64,000 nt of DNA from JAPUME01 sp027294185 (GTDB taxonomy: Bacteria; Acidobacteriota; Terriglobia; UBA7540; JAPUME01): contig CAUVWZ020000002.1 in the NCBI GenBank assembly GCA_963555835.3, positions 1,922,001 through 1,986,000 of the forward strand. Direction: 5' to 3'. The translations under genes were made by a program, and so were the position numbers. Shown here one piece after another: positions 51,909 to 60,927 of the stretch. How positions within the stretch are numbered: the first letter of the stretch is position 1; every line of letters begins with the position of its first letter. The notes beneath the pieces are model-generated. The model had not been told where the DNA came from, made no database searches, and saw only the letters and a list, made by a program, of their open reading frames with translations.

Positions 51909-52844
51909 ATGCGTAACAGCAACTCCGGCGCCGAAATCACCTTCCGACATTGGATCGAATTCATCCCCGCCTGGGTGGTCCTGAAATTTCTCGGCGTGAT
52001 CCCCCGTTCCCTTGCGCGGGGTCTGGGGAATGTGGTCGCGCGTCTCAGCTATGCTTTCTGGCCGCGTCTTCGCAAGATCGGCATGTTCAATCTTCGCCTG
52101 GCCTTCCCCCAATGGAACGACACCCGAAGGCGGCGGATCTTGCGCGGCTCTTTCCGAAATCTGGGAAGAATGATGGCCGACTTTGCTCACTTCCCCTCCC
52201 TCACGCCGGCAAACATCTCCGAGCTGGTCATCTACGAGGGGTTCGAGAATTACGTTGAGGCTAAGAAACAGGGACGCGGCGTCCTGTACCTTACGGCGCA
52301 CTTCGGCGGCTGGGAACTGGGCTCCTTCGCCCACGGCCTCTACGGACACCCGTGCCACTTCGTCGTGCGCGAGCTGGACAACCCTCTGCTCAATCGTTTG
52401 ATCCATCGCTATCGAGGCGCAAGCGGCGGCACGTCGATTGACAAGCGTTTTTTCGCCCGCGGAATCCTCAAAGCCCTGAAGGACAACCAGGCAGTGGGAA
52501 TTCTGCTCGATCAGAACACCCTCACCGGGGAAGGTGTCTTTGTGAACTTCTTTGGAAGGCCGGCGTGCACCAATTCGGGATTGGCGAGACTGGCGCTCAA
52601 AACCGGGGCGCCGATTCTGCTGTCACTCGTGATCTGGGATCAAGCCGTGGGAAAATACCATATCCGCTTTGAGCCGGTGGAGCTTGTCCGCCTGCCTGAG
52701 GCGGACGAAGAGGTGAAAGCCAATACGGCCCGCTTTACCGAAAAGATCGAGGAATTCGTCCGGCGTTATCCCGACCAGTGGCTCTGGATGCATCGCCGCT
52801 GGAAGACCCGCCCGCCCGGCGACCCACCCCTTTACCCTTCCTGA
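51909..52844 (+). CDS. LpxL/HtrB-family acyltransferase
   Basis: Inner-membrane acyltransferase of the lauroyl/myristoyl lipid A family. 311 residues from ATG 51909; an in-frame GTG at 51840 would overlap the previous gene. Seen: HWIEFIPAWVVLKFLGVIP with a membrane-associated helix, MFNLRLAFP, the catalytic H-x4-E box LTAHFGGWELG, ILLDQNTLTGEGVFVNFFGRPACTN, and WLWMHRRWKTRP at the end. All standard motifs present. Suggests lipid A-like lipid in an outer membrane, in line with the barrel proteins elsewhere. Confidence 0.93.
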   Translation: MRNSNSGAEITFRHWIEFIPAWVVLKFLGVIPRSLARGLGNVVARLSYAFWPRLRKIGMFNLRLAFPQWNDTRRRRILRGSFRNLGRMMADFAHFPSLTPANISELVIYEGFENYVEAKKQGRGVLYLTAHFGGWELGSFAHGLYGHPCHFVVRELDNPLLNRLIHRYRGASGGTSIDKRFFARGILKALKDNQAVGILLDQNTLTGEGVFVNFFGRPACTNSGLARLALKTGAPILLSLVIWDQAVGKYHIRFEPVELVRLPEADEEVKANTARFTEKIEEFVRRYPDQWLWMHRRWKTRPPGDPPLYPS

Positions 52845-52937
52845 GCGCCATAAGAGAGAAATCCCCTGCCCCTCGCCACCGACCCGCTGTAGAATGGACA
52901 GGTTCGACCCAAACTCAAATCCTTTCCAGGAGGAGTA

Positions 52938-53393
52938 ATGAACAAGATTGTGCGAACCGGAAAAGCCCCTGCGCCCAAAGGCCCCTATTCACAGGCTGTC
53001 ATCTCGGGAGGCTTCGTGTATGTCGCCGGGCAGGTAGCCATCAATCCGGAAACCAATGAGTTTGAATTCGGCACCATCGAGTCGGAAACCGAGCGCACCT
53101 TCAAGAACGTCAAGGCCATTCTGAAGGCTGCCGGCTGCGGAATGAAAGACGTAGTACGCGTGGGAGTCTATCTGAGCGACATGGGCGACTTCGCCGCCAT
53201 GAATGAGATTTACGCGCGACATTTTCTGGGAAATCCGCCCGCCCGCTCCACCATAGGAGTCGAGTTGGCGGCAGGACTCAAAGTGGAAATCGATTGCGTG
53301 GCGCAACTGCCGGACAAACGGGCTTCCAGGAAGATCCCAAAAGGCAGGAAGAAGGCAAAGGCGAAACCGAAAAAGAGGACTCGCCGAAAATAG
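52938..53393 (+). CDS. RidA-family enamine/imine deaminase with a basic tail
   Basis: Trimeric RidA proteins hydrolyse reactive 2-aminoacrylate made by PLP enzymes. The first 124 residues are a full RidA domain (APKGPYSQAV, YVAGQVAINPET, the conserved Arg in PPARSTIGV, VEIDCVAQL). The last 27 residues are an added Lys/Arg-rich tail (KKAKAKPKKRTRRK at the end), not part of the family. ATG 52938 follows AGGAGGAG. It precedes a D-threonine-aldolase-like PLP enzyme on the same strand, a sensible neighbour. Confidence 0.93.
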   Translation: MNKIVRTGKAPAPKGPYSQAVISGGFVYVAGQVAINPETNEFEFGTIESETERTFKNVKAILKAAGCGMKDVVRVGVYLSDMGDFAAMNEIYARHFLGNPPARSTIGVELAAGLKVEIDCVAQLPDKRASRKIPKGRKKAKAKPKKRTRRK

Positions 53394-53537
53394 GCTCCGA
53401 GCTTCTGGTTTTCAGTTCCACGATAAAGATAAAAGATAGAAGCGACAGGACGGGCCCGGGGTCATGCTTCGCCCGCAGCGGCGGGCTCAGCATGAGAGGC
53501 CCGCAGCAACCTGGCATAGGAGGGAGGTTCGCACCCG

Positions 53538-54632
53538 ATGCACTATCGAGAGCTTGACACGCCGGCACTCTTTGTCGATCTGGACGTCCTGGGAAGGAAT
53601 CTGGACACCATGGCGCGGTATTGCGAGAAGCATACCCTCGGCCTGCGCCCGCACACCAAGACCCACAAAATGCTGGAAGTGGCCCGGATGCAGCTTGCCC
53701 ACGGCGCCATAGGATTGACGGTAGCCAAGGTGGGGGAGGCGGAGGTGATGTCGGCCTCCGGCGCCACCGAAATCCTGATTGCCTATCCCGTCTTTGGCGA
53801 AAAAAAGTCCGAACGGCTGGCTCGACTGGCCGGCGAGAGAAAAATCCTGGTCTCGATTGATTCGGAAGTGACCGCCCGGGGGCTTTCAAAAGTATTGTCT
53901 CATCAAGGAGTCTCCCTCGGCGTTCTGGTGGAAGTCGACGTAGGCGTGGGCCGGTGCGGGCTTCCCCCGGGTCCGAAAGCGGTGGCACTCGCACGGGAGA
54001 TCGACCGCCTGCCGGGTCTCGAATTTCGCGGTTTGATGACCTTCTTCGGAAGTGTCTGGGGGAGCCTCGAGGAGCGCGAAAAGGCCCTCGGGGAAGTCAC
54101 CTCACAGTTGGAGCAGGCCTGCGAGGCGTTTCGCCGTGAGAAAATCCCGCTGGAAATCGTCTCCGGCGGCTCGACCCCTTCTGCGCCTCTTACCCACGGT
54201 GTCAAAGACCTGACCGAGATTCGGCCCGGGACCTACGTGTTCAATGATATGAACACCTATCATCAGGGTTCCTGTCGGCTCGATGATTGCGCGGCTCGGG
54301 TGGTGGCAACCGTAGTCTCCACCGCAGTTCCGGGACAGGTCATTCTCGACGCCGGGTCGAAAACCCTCACCAGCGACCCGCTGGGGGCAGGTCCGGCGAC
54401 CGGGCACGGGCTGGTAGTCGAAGCTCCCCATTCCCAGCTTTTCAAGCTGAACGAAGAGCACGGCTACCTTCGCCTCTCCCCCGAAGACCCCGCCTTCAAA
54501 GTGGGTGATACCGTAACGGTGATTCCCAACCACGTCTGCCCCTGCGTCAATCTGCACGATGAGGTCTTCACGGTTCGGAATGAGGAAGTGGTCGGCTCGT
54601 GGCAGGTGGCGGCACGGGGTAAGGTCCGCTAA
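53538..54632 (+). CDS. D-threonine aldolase / D-serine dehydratase-like PLP enzyme
   Basis: Fold-type III PLP enzyme with an alanine-racemase-like N-terminal barrel. 364 residues; ATG 53538 follows AGGAGGGAGG. Seen: ELDTPALFVDLDVLGRNL, Schiff-base K41 in RPHTKTHK, VEVDVGVGRCG, SGGSTPS for PLP phosphate, and the C-terminal metal site NHVCPCVNLHDE. The H-x-C form of that site is like eukaryotic D-serine dehydratase, where it binds zinc, while characterised D-threonine aldolases use H-x-D; so dehydratase activity is possible. Confidence 0.9.
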   Translation: MHYRELDTPALFVDLDVLGRNLDTMARYCEKHTLGLRPHTKTHKMLEVARMQLAHGAIGLTVAKVGEAEVMSASGATEILIAYPVFGEKKSERLARLAGERKILVSIDSEVTARGLSKVLSHQGVSLGVLVEVDVGVGRCGLPPGPKAVALAREIDRLPGLEFRGLMTFFGSVWGSLEEREKALGEVTSQLEQACEAFRREKIPLEIVSGGSTPSAPLTHGVKDLTEIRPGTYVFNDMNTYHQGSCRLDDCAARVVATVVSTAVPGQVILDAGSKTLTSDPLGAGPATGHGLVVEAPHSQLFKLNEEHGYLRLSPEDPAFKVGDTVTVIPNHVCPCVNLHDEVFTVRNEEVVGSWQVAARGKVR

Positions 54633-54703
54633 GGAACCTTGCTTAAATCACAGTCGAGACGGCTGTGCCACTGGCGTTGTTCACTTTTCTCCCGAACTCA
54701 AGG

Positions 54704-55714
54704 CTAGGGGATATCTTCCAGCGGAATCATTACGTGCTTGATCCTTTTACGCCGCCAGGTATAGGTGGTATGGACATTGCCGTCTGAGGTTTGAATGACG
54801 GCCGGGTAGGAGTACTCGCCGGGTTCGGATTCGAGCCTCAGTAATGGGTTCCAGGTGTCGCCGCCGTCATTCGATACGGCTACGTTCAGCGGCGAACGCC
54901 CTCTCTCCGAATGATTGTAAACCAGGACGATGCGGCCGTCCTTCAGGGCGACGGCGTCAATCCCGGCGTTGGGATTCGGAAGATCCGTCGGCCGCGCCTC
55001 GGTCCATGTCCTGCCCTCATCGGAAGAATCTGCGTAACAGATCCGCCCGATCCGCCGCGTCGAGCGCACAAACATGCGGATTCGCCCATCGGCCAGGGGC
55101 ACAAGCGTCGGCTGAATGATTCCCCTCGCGACTCCCGGCCGAACGATGGGACCGTGCCTGGTCCATGTCTTTCCGTTGTCCTCGCTTCGTTCCACCCAGC
55201 AGGTCCAGGCGCGATGGCTTTCAACCGAAGTCCCGGCCAGAATCGTGCCGTCAGAAAGGATCAGAGGCTTGTTCTTGATGGGACCGTAGAGACCCGCGGG
55301 AAGATAACGGACCGGGGACCAGGTGCGCCCTTCGTCGGGGCTGGTGCGGAGGGCGCCGGTCCAGGTTTGGGGGCTGGGACCGAACTTGTAGGAAAGCCAA
55401 ACCTCGCCGTCCGGATTGCGGAACAACACCGGGTTGTAGCAGGCCACATCGGGCTCCTGCGCCACTTCGACAGGCTCCGACCATTTTCCATTGCTCCGCC
55501 GCGATGTCCAAATACCGACATCTGGATTCCCCTCGCGGGTTCCACCAAACCAGGCGGAAAGAATATCTCCCCCGTCGACCTCGACCAGGGTGGAGGCATG
55601 ACAGGAGAGGAAGGGTGCCTGGGTAAAAACGAATTCGCTCCGCATTTCACCTCGGGCGACCGACAGGCCGAGCCCTATCGCCAACGCTGAAACAACTCCA
55701 AGAGTGCGTATCAT
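54704..55714 (-). CDS. Secreted sialidase-type BNR/Asp-box protein
   Basis: A 336-residue exported six-bladed propeller. ATG 55714 begins a signal peptide (IRTLGVVSALAIGLGLSVARG). At least four Asp boxes S-x-D-x-G-x-T-W are seen: SPDEGRTW, SEDNGKTW, SSDEGRTW and SNDGGDTW. FGGTREGNPDVGIW lies near the N-terminus and EYSYPAVIQTSDGNVHTTYTW near the end. Relatives are annotated as exo-alpha-sialidases, though many act on other sugars. Fits with the sulfatases as glycan-degrading equipment. Confidence 0.9.
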   Translation of the reverse strand: MIRTLGVVSALAIGLGLSVARGEMRSEFVFTQAPFLSCHASTLVEVDGGDILSAWFGGTREGNPDVGIWTSRRSNGKWSEPVEVAQEPDVACYNPVLFRNPDGEVWLSYKFGPSPQTWTGALRTSPDEGRTWSPVRYLPAGLYGPIKNKPLILSDGTILAGTSVESHRAWTCWVERSEDNGKTWTRHGPIVRPGVARGIIQPTLVPLADGRIRMFVRSTRRIGRICYADSSDEGRTWTEARPTDLPNPNAGIDAVALKDGRIVLVYNHSERGRSPLNVAVSNDGGDTWNPLLRLESEPGEYSYPAVIQTSDGNVHTTYTWRRKRIKHVMIPLEDIP

Positions 55715-55884
55715 AAAATCTCCGGTTCGCAACAGATACTCTCACCCAGCGCCACTTTCAAGGGGAAATTCAATTTTCCAGGAATTATGCGTAAGTAGGC
55801 GCACGACAGCAGAGCCGACTGGTGGTATGATAACCTCACTGGCCACACGCCCTTTCAACGGATTCGATGGAGTAATATTAAAAA

Positions 55885-56745
55885 GTGCCCAAACCAGGCG
55901 GCGGAAGCAATAGGCGGCGATCAGACCGAATCTCGGTCTCCCTGCCGATCCATATCCGGGGAGCCGACGCCAATAACAAGCGGGTGAACGAACCCTCCAG
56001 GACCGTGGAGGTTGGACGGACCGGCACCAAATTCTCCCTGAAAGCCGAATTAAGACCCAACCAGAAAATTACGATTGGAAATATTCGACGCGAGACGGAA
56101 GCCAACTTTCGCGTGGTGGGAAAGGTTTCAGGGCCTGAATCCAAATTGGTTTATTGGGGGGCGGAGTGCCTGGACTCATCAGCGAATTTCTGGGGGATCA
56201 GTTTTCCGCCACCTGAGGAAGGCGCTGAAGCGGCGGGGAGAATTCTGCTGGAATGCGGGACCTGTTCAGCGCAGGAATTGAGTTACCTGTCCGATCTTGA
56301 GACGGAAGTCTTCAGCCTTACCACCCGTGTGGTCCGCGAATGCAAACCGTGTGCCGTTTGGACGGAATGGTTCAAGCCAAAGCCGGGAACCGAAGCAGGG
56401 ACGCCCGGTACGGGGGCCGACGCGGCGGATTCTGGAAAGGCCGGGAAGGCAGCATCCCCAACCTCCAAGCCGAAGGCACACCGCGCGAGCCGTCGCCTCT
56501 CCCTCACAATGTCTGCCTGCATCCTTACACGCGAAGGAAAAGAGGAAGTCGTAAAGACGATCAATATCTCCAAAGGCGGCCTGGCCGTCCTATCACGGAC
56601 GGAGTACCCCAACGATGCCATGCTCAAGGTCGCCTTCCCCTATAATGCGGGAGGGGGCAATATATTTGTCCTGAGCCGGGTGGTCCGTGTTTCTCCCGGT
56701 GAGGGAAAAGGCACCTTCATGGTCGGAATCCAATATCTGCGTTAA
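55885..56745 (+). CDS. Tandem PilZ-domain protein with a central CxxC pair
   Basis: A likely c-di-GMP-binding protein, 286 residues, starting at GTG 55885. First PilZ-like domain about 9-110 (basic RRRSDRISVSLPIHI; the second motif VEVGRTGTKFSL is degenerate). A middle part has CGTC and, about 30 residues later, CKPC, a zinc-ribbon-like set. A Gly/Ala/Pro linker leads to the second PilZ domain (about 195-286) with RRLSLTMSACI and INISKGGLAVLS, close to the D/N-x-S-x-x-G consensus. Precedes the polysaccharide operon on the same strand. Confidence 0.85.
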   Translation: MPKPGGGSNRRRSDRISVSLPIHIRGADANNKRVNEPSRTVEVGRTGTKFSLKAELRPNQKITIGNIRRETEANFRVVGKVSGPESKLVYWGAECLDSSANFWGISFPPPEEGAEAAGRILLECGTCSAQELSYLSDLETEVFSLTTRVVRECKPCAVWTEWFKPKPGTEAGTPGTGADAADSGKAGKAASPTSKPKAHRASRRLSLTMSACILTREGKEEVVKTINISKGGLAVLSRTEYPNDAMLKVAFPYNAGGGNIFVLSRVVRVSPGEGKGTFMVGIQYLR

Positions 56746-56909
56746 CTCCCGCCCCCTGCAGGAGTCACTTCCCCTTACTCGTTTCTCCGGGAACACAGGC
56801 TAAGAGAACCGGCCCGAAACCGTACCGATCGAACCCTTTCATCTTCCGTTCGATTTTCCGGATGCGGGAATATCCTGCACGAAAACTCCCCAAACTCACA
56901 GGAGGTCAT

Positions 56910-57974
56910 GTGAAACAGTTCGGACTCATAATCGCAATCATCCTTCTGCCCTTCTTCCCGGCGGAGGCGGGAACCCTGGTGTTTGGGAACGGCGACCGCC
57001 TGCAAGGGCGGATTGAGCGCGTGGAGAGCAGGATCCTCGTCTTTGCCAGCGAGATGTTGGGCCGCGTTCAAATCCCTTTGGAAAAAGTCGAATCCTTTCG
57101 CGGGGATGAAAGCGTCGTGATCATCCTGCAACAGGGCGGGGTGGAGAAAGGCAGGGCCAGCATCGTTTCCGAAGGCGGCTGGGAATTGGAACAGGAGGGT
57201 GAGAGAAAACTCCTCACGCCCGAAGAGGTGAGCTCGGTCTACAGCGAGGAGATTTACGCGAAAATCCATCCCGACAGAAAAATTCGCCCCTGGCACAACT
57301 GGAAAGGAAGCCTGAACCTTGGCTTTGGACTGGTCCAGGGGACTCGCGACGCTTCCACAGTCAATACAAGCGTCTCCGGCACCCGAAACGTGCCCGATCT
57401 CTCCGGGATTCCGGCGCGTCGCCGCACCGTGTACAATCTGAACTTCATCCTGGCTTCCACCCAGCAACCCGACGGGCTGAGTATCTCCACGCAGACCGCC
57501 ACCACCCATCTCCGTCAGGACTACCTGTTTTCGGGCCGTGAGTTCCTATTCTGGACGGTCGGGTTTGACCACAACGACGCTCTGAACCTGAACCTGCGCC
57601 AATCCTACGGCGGCGGCTTCGGCTACGACTGGGTTAAGAAGGAGCGGGTGGAGTTGACCCTGCTGGTTGGTGTGACGGCAACTCGAGAGAACTTCGCGCA
57701 GCAATTGAACCGCACCCAGGGAGAATTCCTGGCAGGGGAAAGGTTCCGCCTCAACCTGTTTCCGGGTGTGCAGTGGGTTAACGAGATCAGATTCTTCCCC
57801 AGCCTGAATCATGCGGGACAGTACCGGCTGGACGCGGTCTCTTCGCTCGTCAGCCGCATCACGAAAACCATCTCCTTCCAGATGAGGCTGACCGACAACT
57901 ACATCAGCAACCCGCTTGGTGTGGGGCAAAAGAATCAGTTCACCTTTACCAGCGGCCTCGCGGTCCATTTCTGA
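56910..57974 (+). CDS. DUF481 outer-membrane beta-barrel protein
   Basis: A 354-residue protein with signal peptide (KQFGLIIAIILLPFFPAEAG). The GTG at 56910 sits just after GGAGGT; an ATG at 56862 is an alternative. N-terminal part LVFGNGDRLQGRIERVESRILVFAS is an SH3-like sequence common to these proteins, then DUF481 strands (KGSLNLGFGLVQGTRDAST, YNLNFILAS, FWTVGFDHNDALNLNLRQSYGGGFGYD) ending in FTSGLAVHF, an aromatic barrel terminus. Function unknown; may assist export of the neighbouring polysaccharide, but DUF481 genes also occur alone. Confidence 0.9.
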   Translation: MKQFGLIIAIILLPFFPAEAGTLVFGNGDRLQGRIERVESRILVFASEMLGRVQIPLEKVESFRGDESVVIILQQGGVEKGRASIVSEGGWELEQEGERKLLTPEEVSSVYSEEIYAKIHPDRKIRPWHNWKGSLNLGFGLVQGTRDASTVNTSVSGTRNVPDLSGIPARRRTVYNLNFILASTQQPDGLSISTQTATTHLRQDYLFSGREFLFWTVGFDHNDALNLNLRQSYGGGFGYDWVKKERVELTLLVGVTATRENFAQQLNRTQGEFLAGERFRLNLFPGVQWVNEIRFFPSLNHAGQYRLDAVSSLVSRITKTISFQMRLTDNYISNPLGVGQKNQFTFTSGLAVHF

Positions 57975-58090
57975 GAAGTTGAGTTTCGTGTGAATGGGTT
58001 GGCGGATATGCTCTGCCAAGGCGGACTCCGCATTGCAGAGCCTGCGACTCAAATATATAATCACCCCGGGATCTTTGCCTTCCCCGAGGT

Positions 58091-59506
58091 GTGGCCACGG
58101 ACCATCTACTCTATTTCCTTGCCCTGCTGAACGTGGCATTGATTCTCACCGCATTCACTCGGCGGTTTCTCAAGTACTGGTACTTCCAACTTCGAGACCG
58201 GCGGCGGCTCGTTGTCGCTGCCCATGTCGACAACGCCCTCAGGGAAATTGAAAGAGGGAACGAAACACCGGCACCCCGCTTTCTCTGGCTGGCAGAGGAC
58301 GATTTGCTGCGCCGGATTCCCGTTGCAGATGAAAAAAAGAAAGAACAGCTTCGGGACCTCTACCGCGCCTGGGGATTGGCCGCGCTTCGAGGAGAGGAAC
58401 TCCAGCGCAGAAGAGGGCACCGCCCGGGGGAGGCCGCCATTGCCCTGGCCCGCATGGGAATCCGCGAAGCCGCCCTACCCATTACCCAGCTCCTCAGGGG
58501 ATACACCCATCAGGTACGTCTGGCCGCCCTGCGCGCCCTGGAAGTCCTGGGAGCACAGAAGGCCACCCAACCTCTAATGGATGTGCTTCCCGAGGTGAAA
58601 GATACCGCCCGGATTCTGGCAGCAGCGGCACTGGCAAGCTCTTGCCGTAGCCGCCCGGAGTTGCTGCTGCCCCACCTGACTCACGAGGATGACCCGATTC
58701 GCGCCATCGTGGCCGGAGCAATGGCTGAGGTCGCAACCCCTGCGGTGGTCCCCGGGATTCAGCCCTATGTACGGGACCCCTATCCGGAGGTGCGCGCCAG
58801 GATTGCTGAAGCTCTCGGGACAGCCGCCGACCCCAAAGCTCTCCCGCTTTTGAAGGAGCTGGCAAAGGATTCGGTCTGGTCGGTACGCATCGAGGCGGTG
58901 GCCGCGATGGGCCGCCTGGGAGACTACGACGCTTTGCAGACCCTTTCCGCTGCGGTTCACGACTCGGACTGGCGCGTACGGCGAGGGGCCGCCGCGGCGC
59001 TGTCAAACCTTGCCCCGGAACCGCTGGGAACACTTACGGCCCTGCGCCGGTCCGGCGACCGCTACGCTACGGAGGCCATGGTGGCGGAGCTCGAACGGCA
59101 AGGGATCATCTGGGAAGCCATTAACAACTTGAACTCACCCTCACCCGACCTCCGCGCAAGCAGTCAACTGCTGGTGCAGGAGCTTCTTCAAGCCCGCGCT
59201 TACGGCGCCATCTTTTATGCTCTCGAGATGCATCCCTCCGACGAGATTCGCCACACTTTGCTCGAAATGCTCGGCCTCTATTTCCACCGGGAAGATCGAG
59301 AGCAGTTGACTCCGCTGCTCGAATCCCGATTTCTCGAACCCGACACGCGACGCTCACTCGAAAACATCGCCCTTCCCGCAAGGGAAAAATCCCCTTCGAA
59401 ATTAAGCCTTCTTCTGACGGGATTAGGCATCGGAGTATTCCTCACTCTTCTGGCTGCATTGAGAATCAGCCGGGGAGATGGGGACCCTGCGGGTTCGACA
59501 TCATGA
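58091..59506 (+). CDS. Membrane-bound HEAT-repeat protein, partner of the glycosyltransferase
   Basis: A 471-residue protein from GTG 58091. One N-terminal helix (about 5-22) and one near the C-terminus (about 445-462) flank a cytoplasmic or periplasmic HEAT solenoid of about nine repeats (GHRPGEAAIALARMGIREAALPI, QVRLAALRALEVLGAQKA, VRARIAEALGTAADPKALPLL, SVRIEAVAAMGRLGDYDAL, WRVRRGAAAALSNL). Its stop overlaps the glycosyltransferase ATG by four bases, so the two are made together. A truncated version sits before the paralogous glycosyltransferase at 33602. This conserved pairing suggests a dedicated adaptor of the synthase. Confidence 0.88.
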   Translation: MATDHLLYFLALLNVALILTAFTRRFLKYWYFQLRDRRRLVVAAHVDNALREIERGNETPAPRFLWLAEDDLLRRIPVADEKKKEQLRDLYRAWGLAALRGEELQRRRGHRPGEAAIALARMGIREAALPITQLLRGYTHQVRLAALRALEVLGAQKATQPLMDVLPEVKDTARILAAAALASSCRSRPELLLPHLTHEDDPIRAIVAGAMAEVATPAVVPGIQPYVRDPYPEVRARIAEALGTAADPKALPLLKELAKDSVWSVRIEAVAAMGRLGDYDALQTLSAAVHDSDWRVRRGAAAALSNLAPEPLGTLTALRRSGDRYATEAMVAELERQGIIWEAINNLNSPSPDLRASSQLLVQELLQARAYGAIFYALEMHPSDEIRHTLLEMLGLYFHREDREQLTPLLESRFLEPDTRRSLENIALPAREKSPSKLSLLLTGLGIGVFLTLLAALRISRGDGDPAGSTS

Positions 59507-60927
59507 CCTGGATCGGGCCGGCGTTTCTCTACTTCTCTTATTTCATACTGGGCTACTACGCTATTCTGTACAGCTCGTATTTATACCTTGTCTTTTCATC
59601 GGTTTACTTCGCCCTGGCCCGGCCGAGGCGGGCCCGTCTGGCGGCCTCCGGGCTGCAGTTCCCCGCTACCAACGTTCCCGCCGTAACCGTGCTGGTCCCA
59701 GCATACAACGAAGAGGCGACGATTGTGGAAAGTGTGCAAGCTTTGTTGGGAATGGACTACCCCGCTTTCGAAGTGATCATCGTAAACGACGGAAGTAACG
59801 ACGAAACTTTGCACGAATTGATTCGTTCCTTCTCCCTGCATCGCGCCGACCTTGTCTATGAGCCGTTGATCCCGACCCGACCCGTACACGGTCTCTACAT
59901 CTCGACCCTGGACCCTCGCCTGCTGGTCGTCGACAAGGCCCAGGGAGGCAAAAGCGACGCACTGAATGCCGCCATCAATCTGGTGCGCACGCCCTGGGTC
60001 TGTTCCGTGGACGCCGACTCCATCCTGGAACAAGATGCCCTGCTTCGCGTGATGCGACCGGCTATGGAGGATGGGCGCGTGGTGGCATCGAGCGGAGTCG
60101 TCCGCGTGGCCAACGGGTCGCTGGTGGCCGCCGGGCGCGTCACCCAGGTGCGGCTTCCCCATAACTGGGTGGAGATGATGCAGGTGGTGGAATACCTGCG
60201 AGGTTTTCTCCAGGGCCGGCTCGGTTGGAGCTGGCTCAACGGCTTGATACTGGTCGCAGGCAGCTTCGGCATCTTTCGCACCAATGTGCTCCGTGAAATC
60301 GGCGGTTACTCTTCGGAGACGATCACGGAGGACTTGGAAATCGTGGTGCGGATTCATCGCCATATGAGATTCAAGCGGGAACCCTACCGGGTCGTGTTTG
60401 TCGAAGATCCAGTCTGCTGGACGGAGGTGCCGGCCTCGCTTTCCGCCCTTTCCCGGCAACGGAAGCGCTGGCACCGGGGCATGGCCGAAACACTCTGGAT
60501 GCACAAGGACCTTCTGTTTAACCGCCGGATGGGAGTGGTTGGGTACCTGGTTCTCCCGCTCTACGTCCTGGAAATGCTCTCTCCGCTGATCGAGCTGATC
60601 GGCTACGTGGTTGTTCCCCTGGGGGCGGCGTTGGGATTGGTGAGCCGGGAGATATTCTTCCTCTACCTGATCCTGACCTTTCTTCTGGGAAGTCTGCTTT
60701 CGCTGTGGGCGGTTTTATTGGAGGAGTACACCTTCCGGCGGTATAATCGCTGGCGAGATTTTGCCTGGCTCGTGTGGTTCGGAATTTTCGAGTTTCCCTT
60801 CACCCATCCCATTACCGTGGTTTGGAGGGTGATGGGACTCTACGAATTTCTTGTGGGACGCCGGGATTGGGGTAAGCAGGAAAGAGTCGGCTTCCAACAC
60901 CGCAGGACGTCCGGCCGCACTCCTTGA
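59503..60927 (+). CDS. Processive family-2 glycosyltransferase (second locus)
   Basis: A 474-residue membrane synthase, paralogue of the protein at 32178. N-terminal helix 8-37; GT-A motifs VNDGSND (95-101), DAD170-172, TED in ETITEDLEIV, and QRKRW in SRQRKRWHRG; then four C-terminal helices. The two copies share long matches such as RPV-x-G and QVVEYLR-x-FL. Start ATGA overlap with the HEAT gene; stop overlaps the TTG of the GGDEF gene. No glycosidase or export gene follows here, so it may use the first locus's exporter or make another polymer. Confidence 0.93.
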   Translation: MTWIGPAFLYFSYFILGYYAILYSSYLYLVFSSVYFALARPRRARLAASGLQFPATNVPAVTVLVPAYNEEATIVESVQALLGMDYPAFEVIIVNDGSNDETLHELIRSFSLHRADLVYEPLIPTRPVHGLYISTLDPRLLVVDKAQGGKSDALNAAINLVRTPWVCSVDADSILEQDALLRVMRPAMEDGRVVASSGVVRVANGSLVAAGRVTQVRLPHNWVEMMQVVEYLRGFLQGRLGWSWLNGLILVAGSFGIFRTNVLREIGGYSSETITEDLEIVVRIHRHMRFKREPYRVVFVEDPVCWTEVPASLSALSRQRKRWHRGMAETLWMHKDLLFNRRMGVVGYLVLPLYVLEMLSPLIELIGYVVVPLGAALGLVSREIFFLYLILTFLLGSLLSLWAVLLEEYTFRRYNRWRDFAWLVWFGIFEFPFTHPITVVWRVMGLYEFLVGRRDWGKQERVGFQHRRTSGRTP

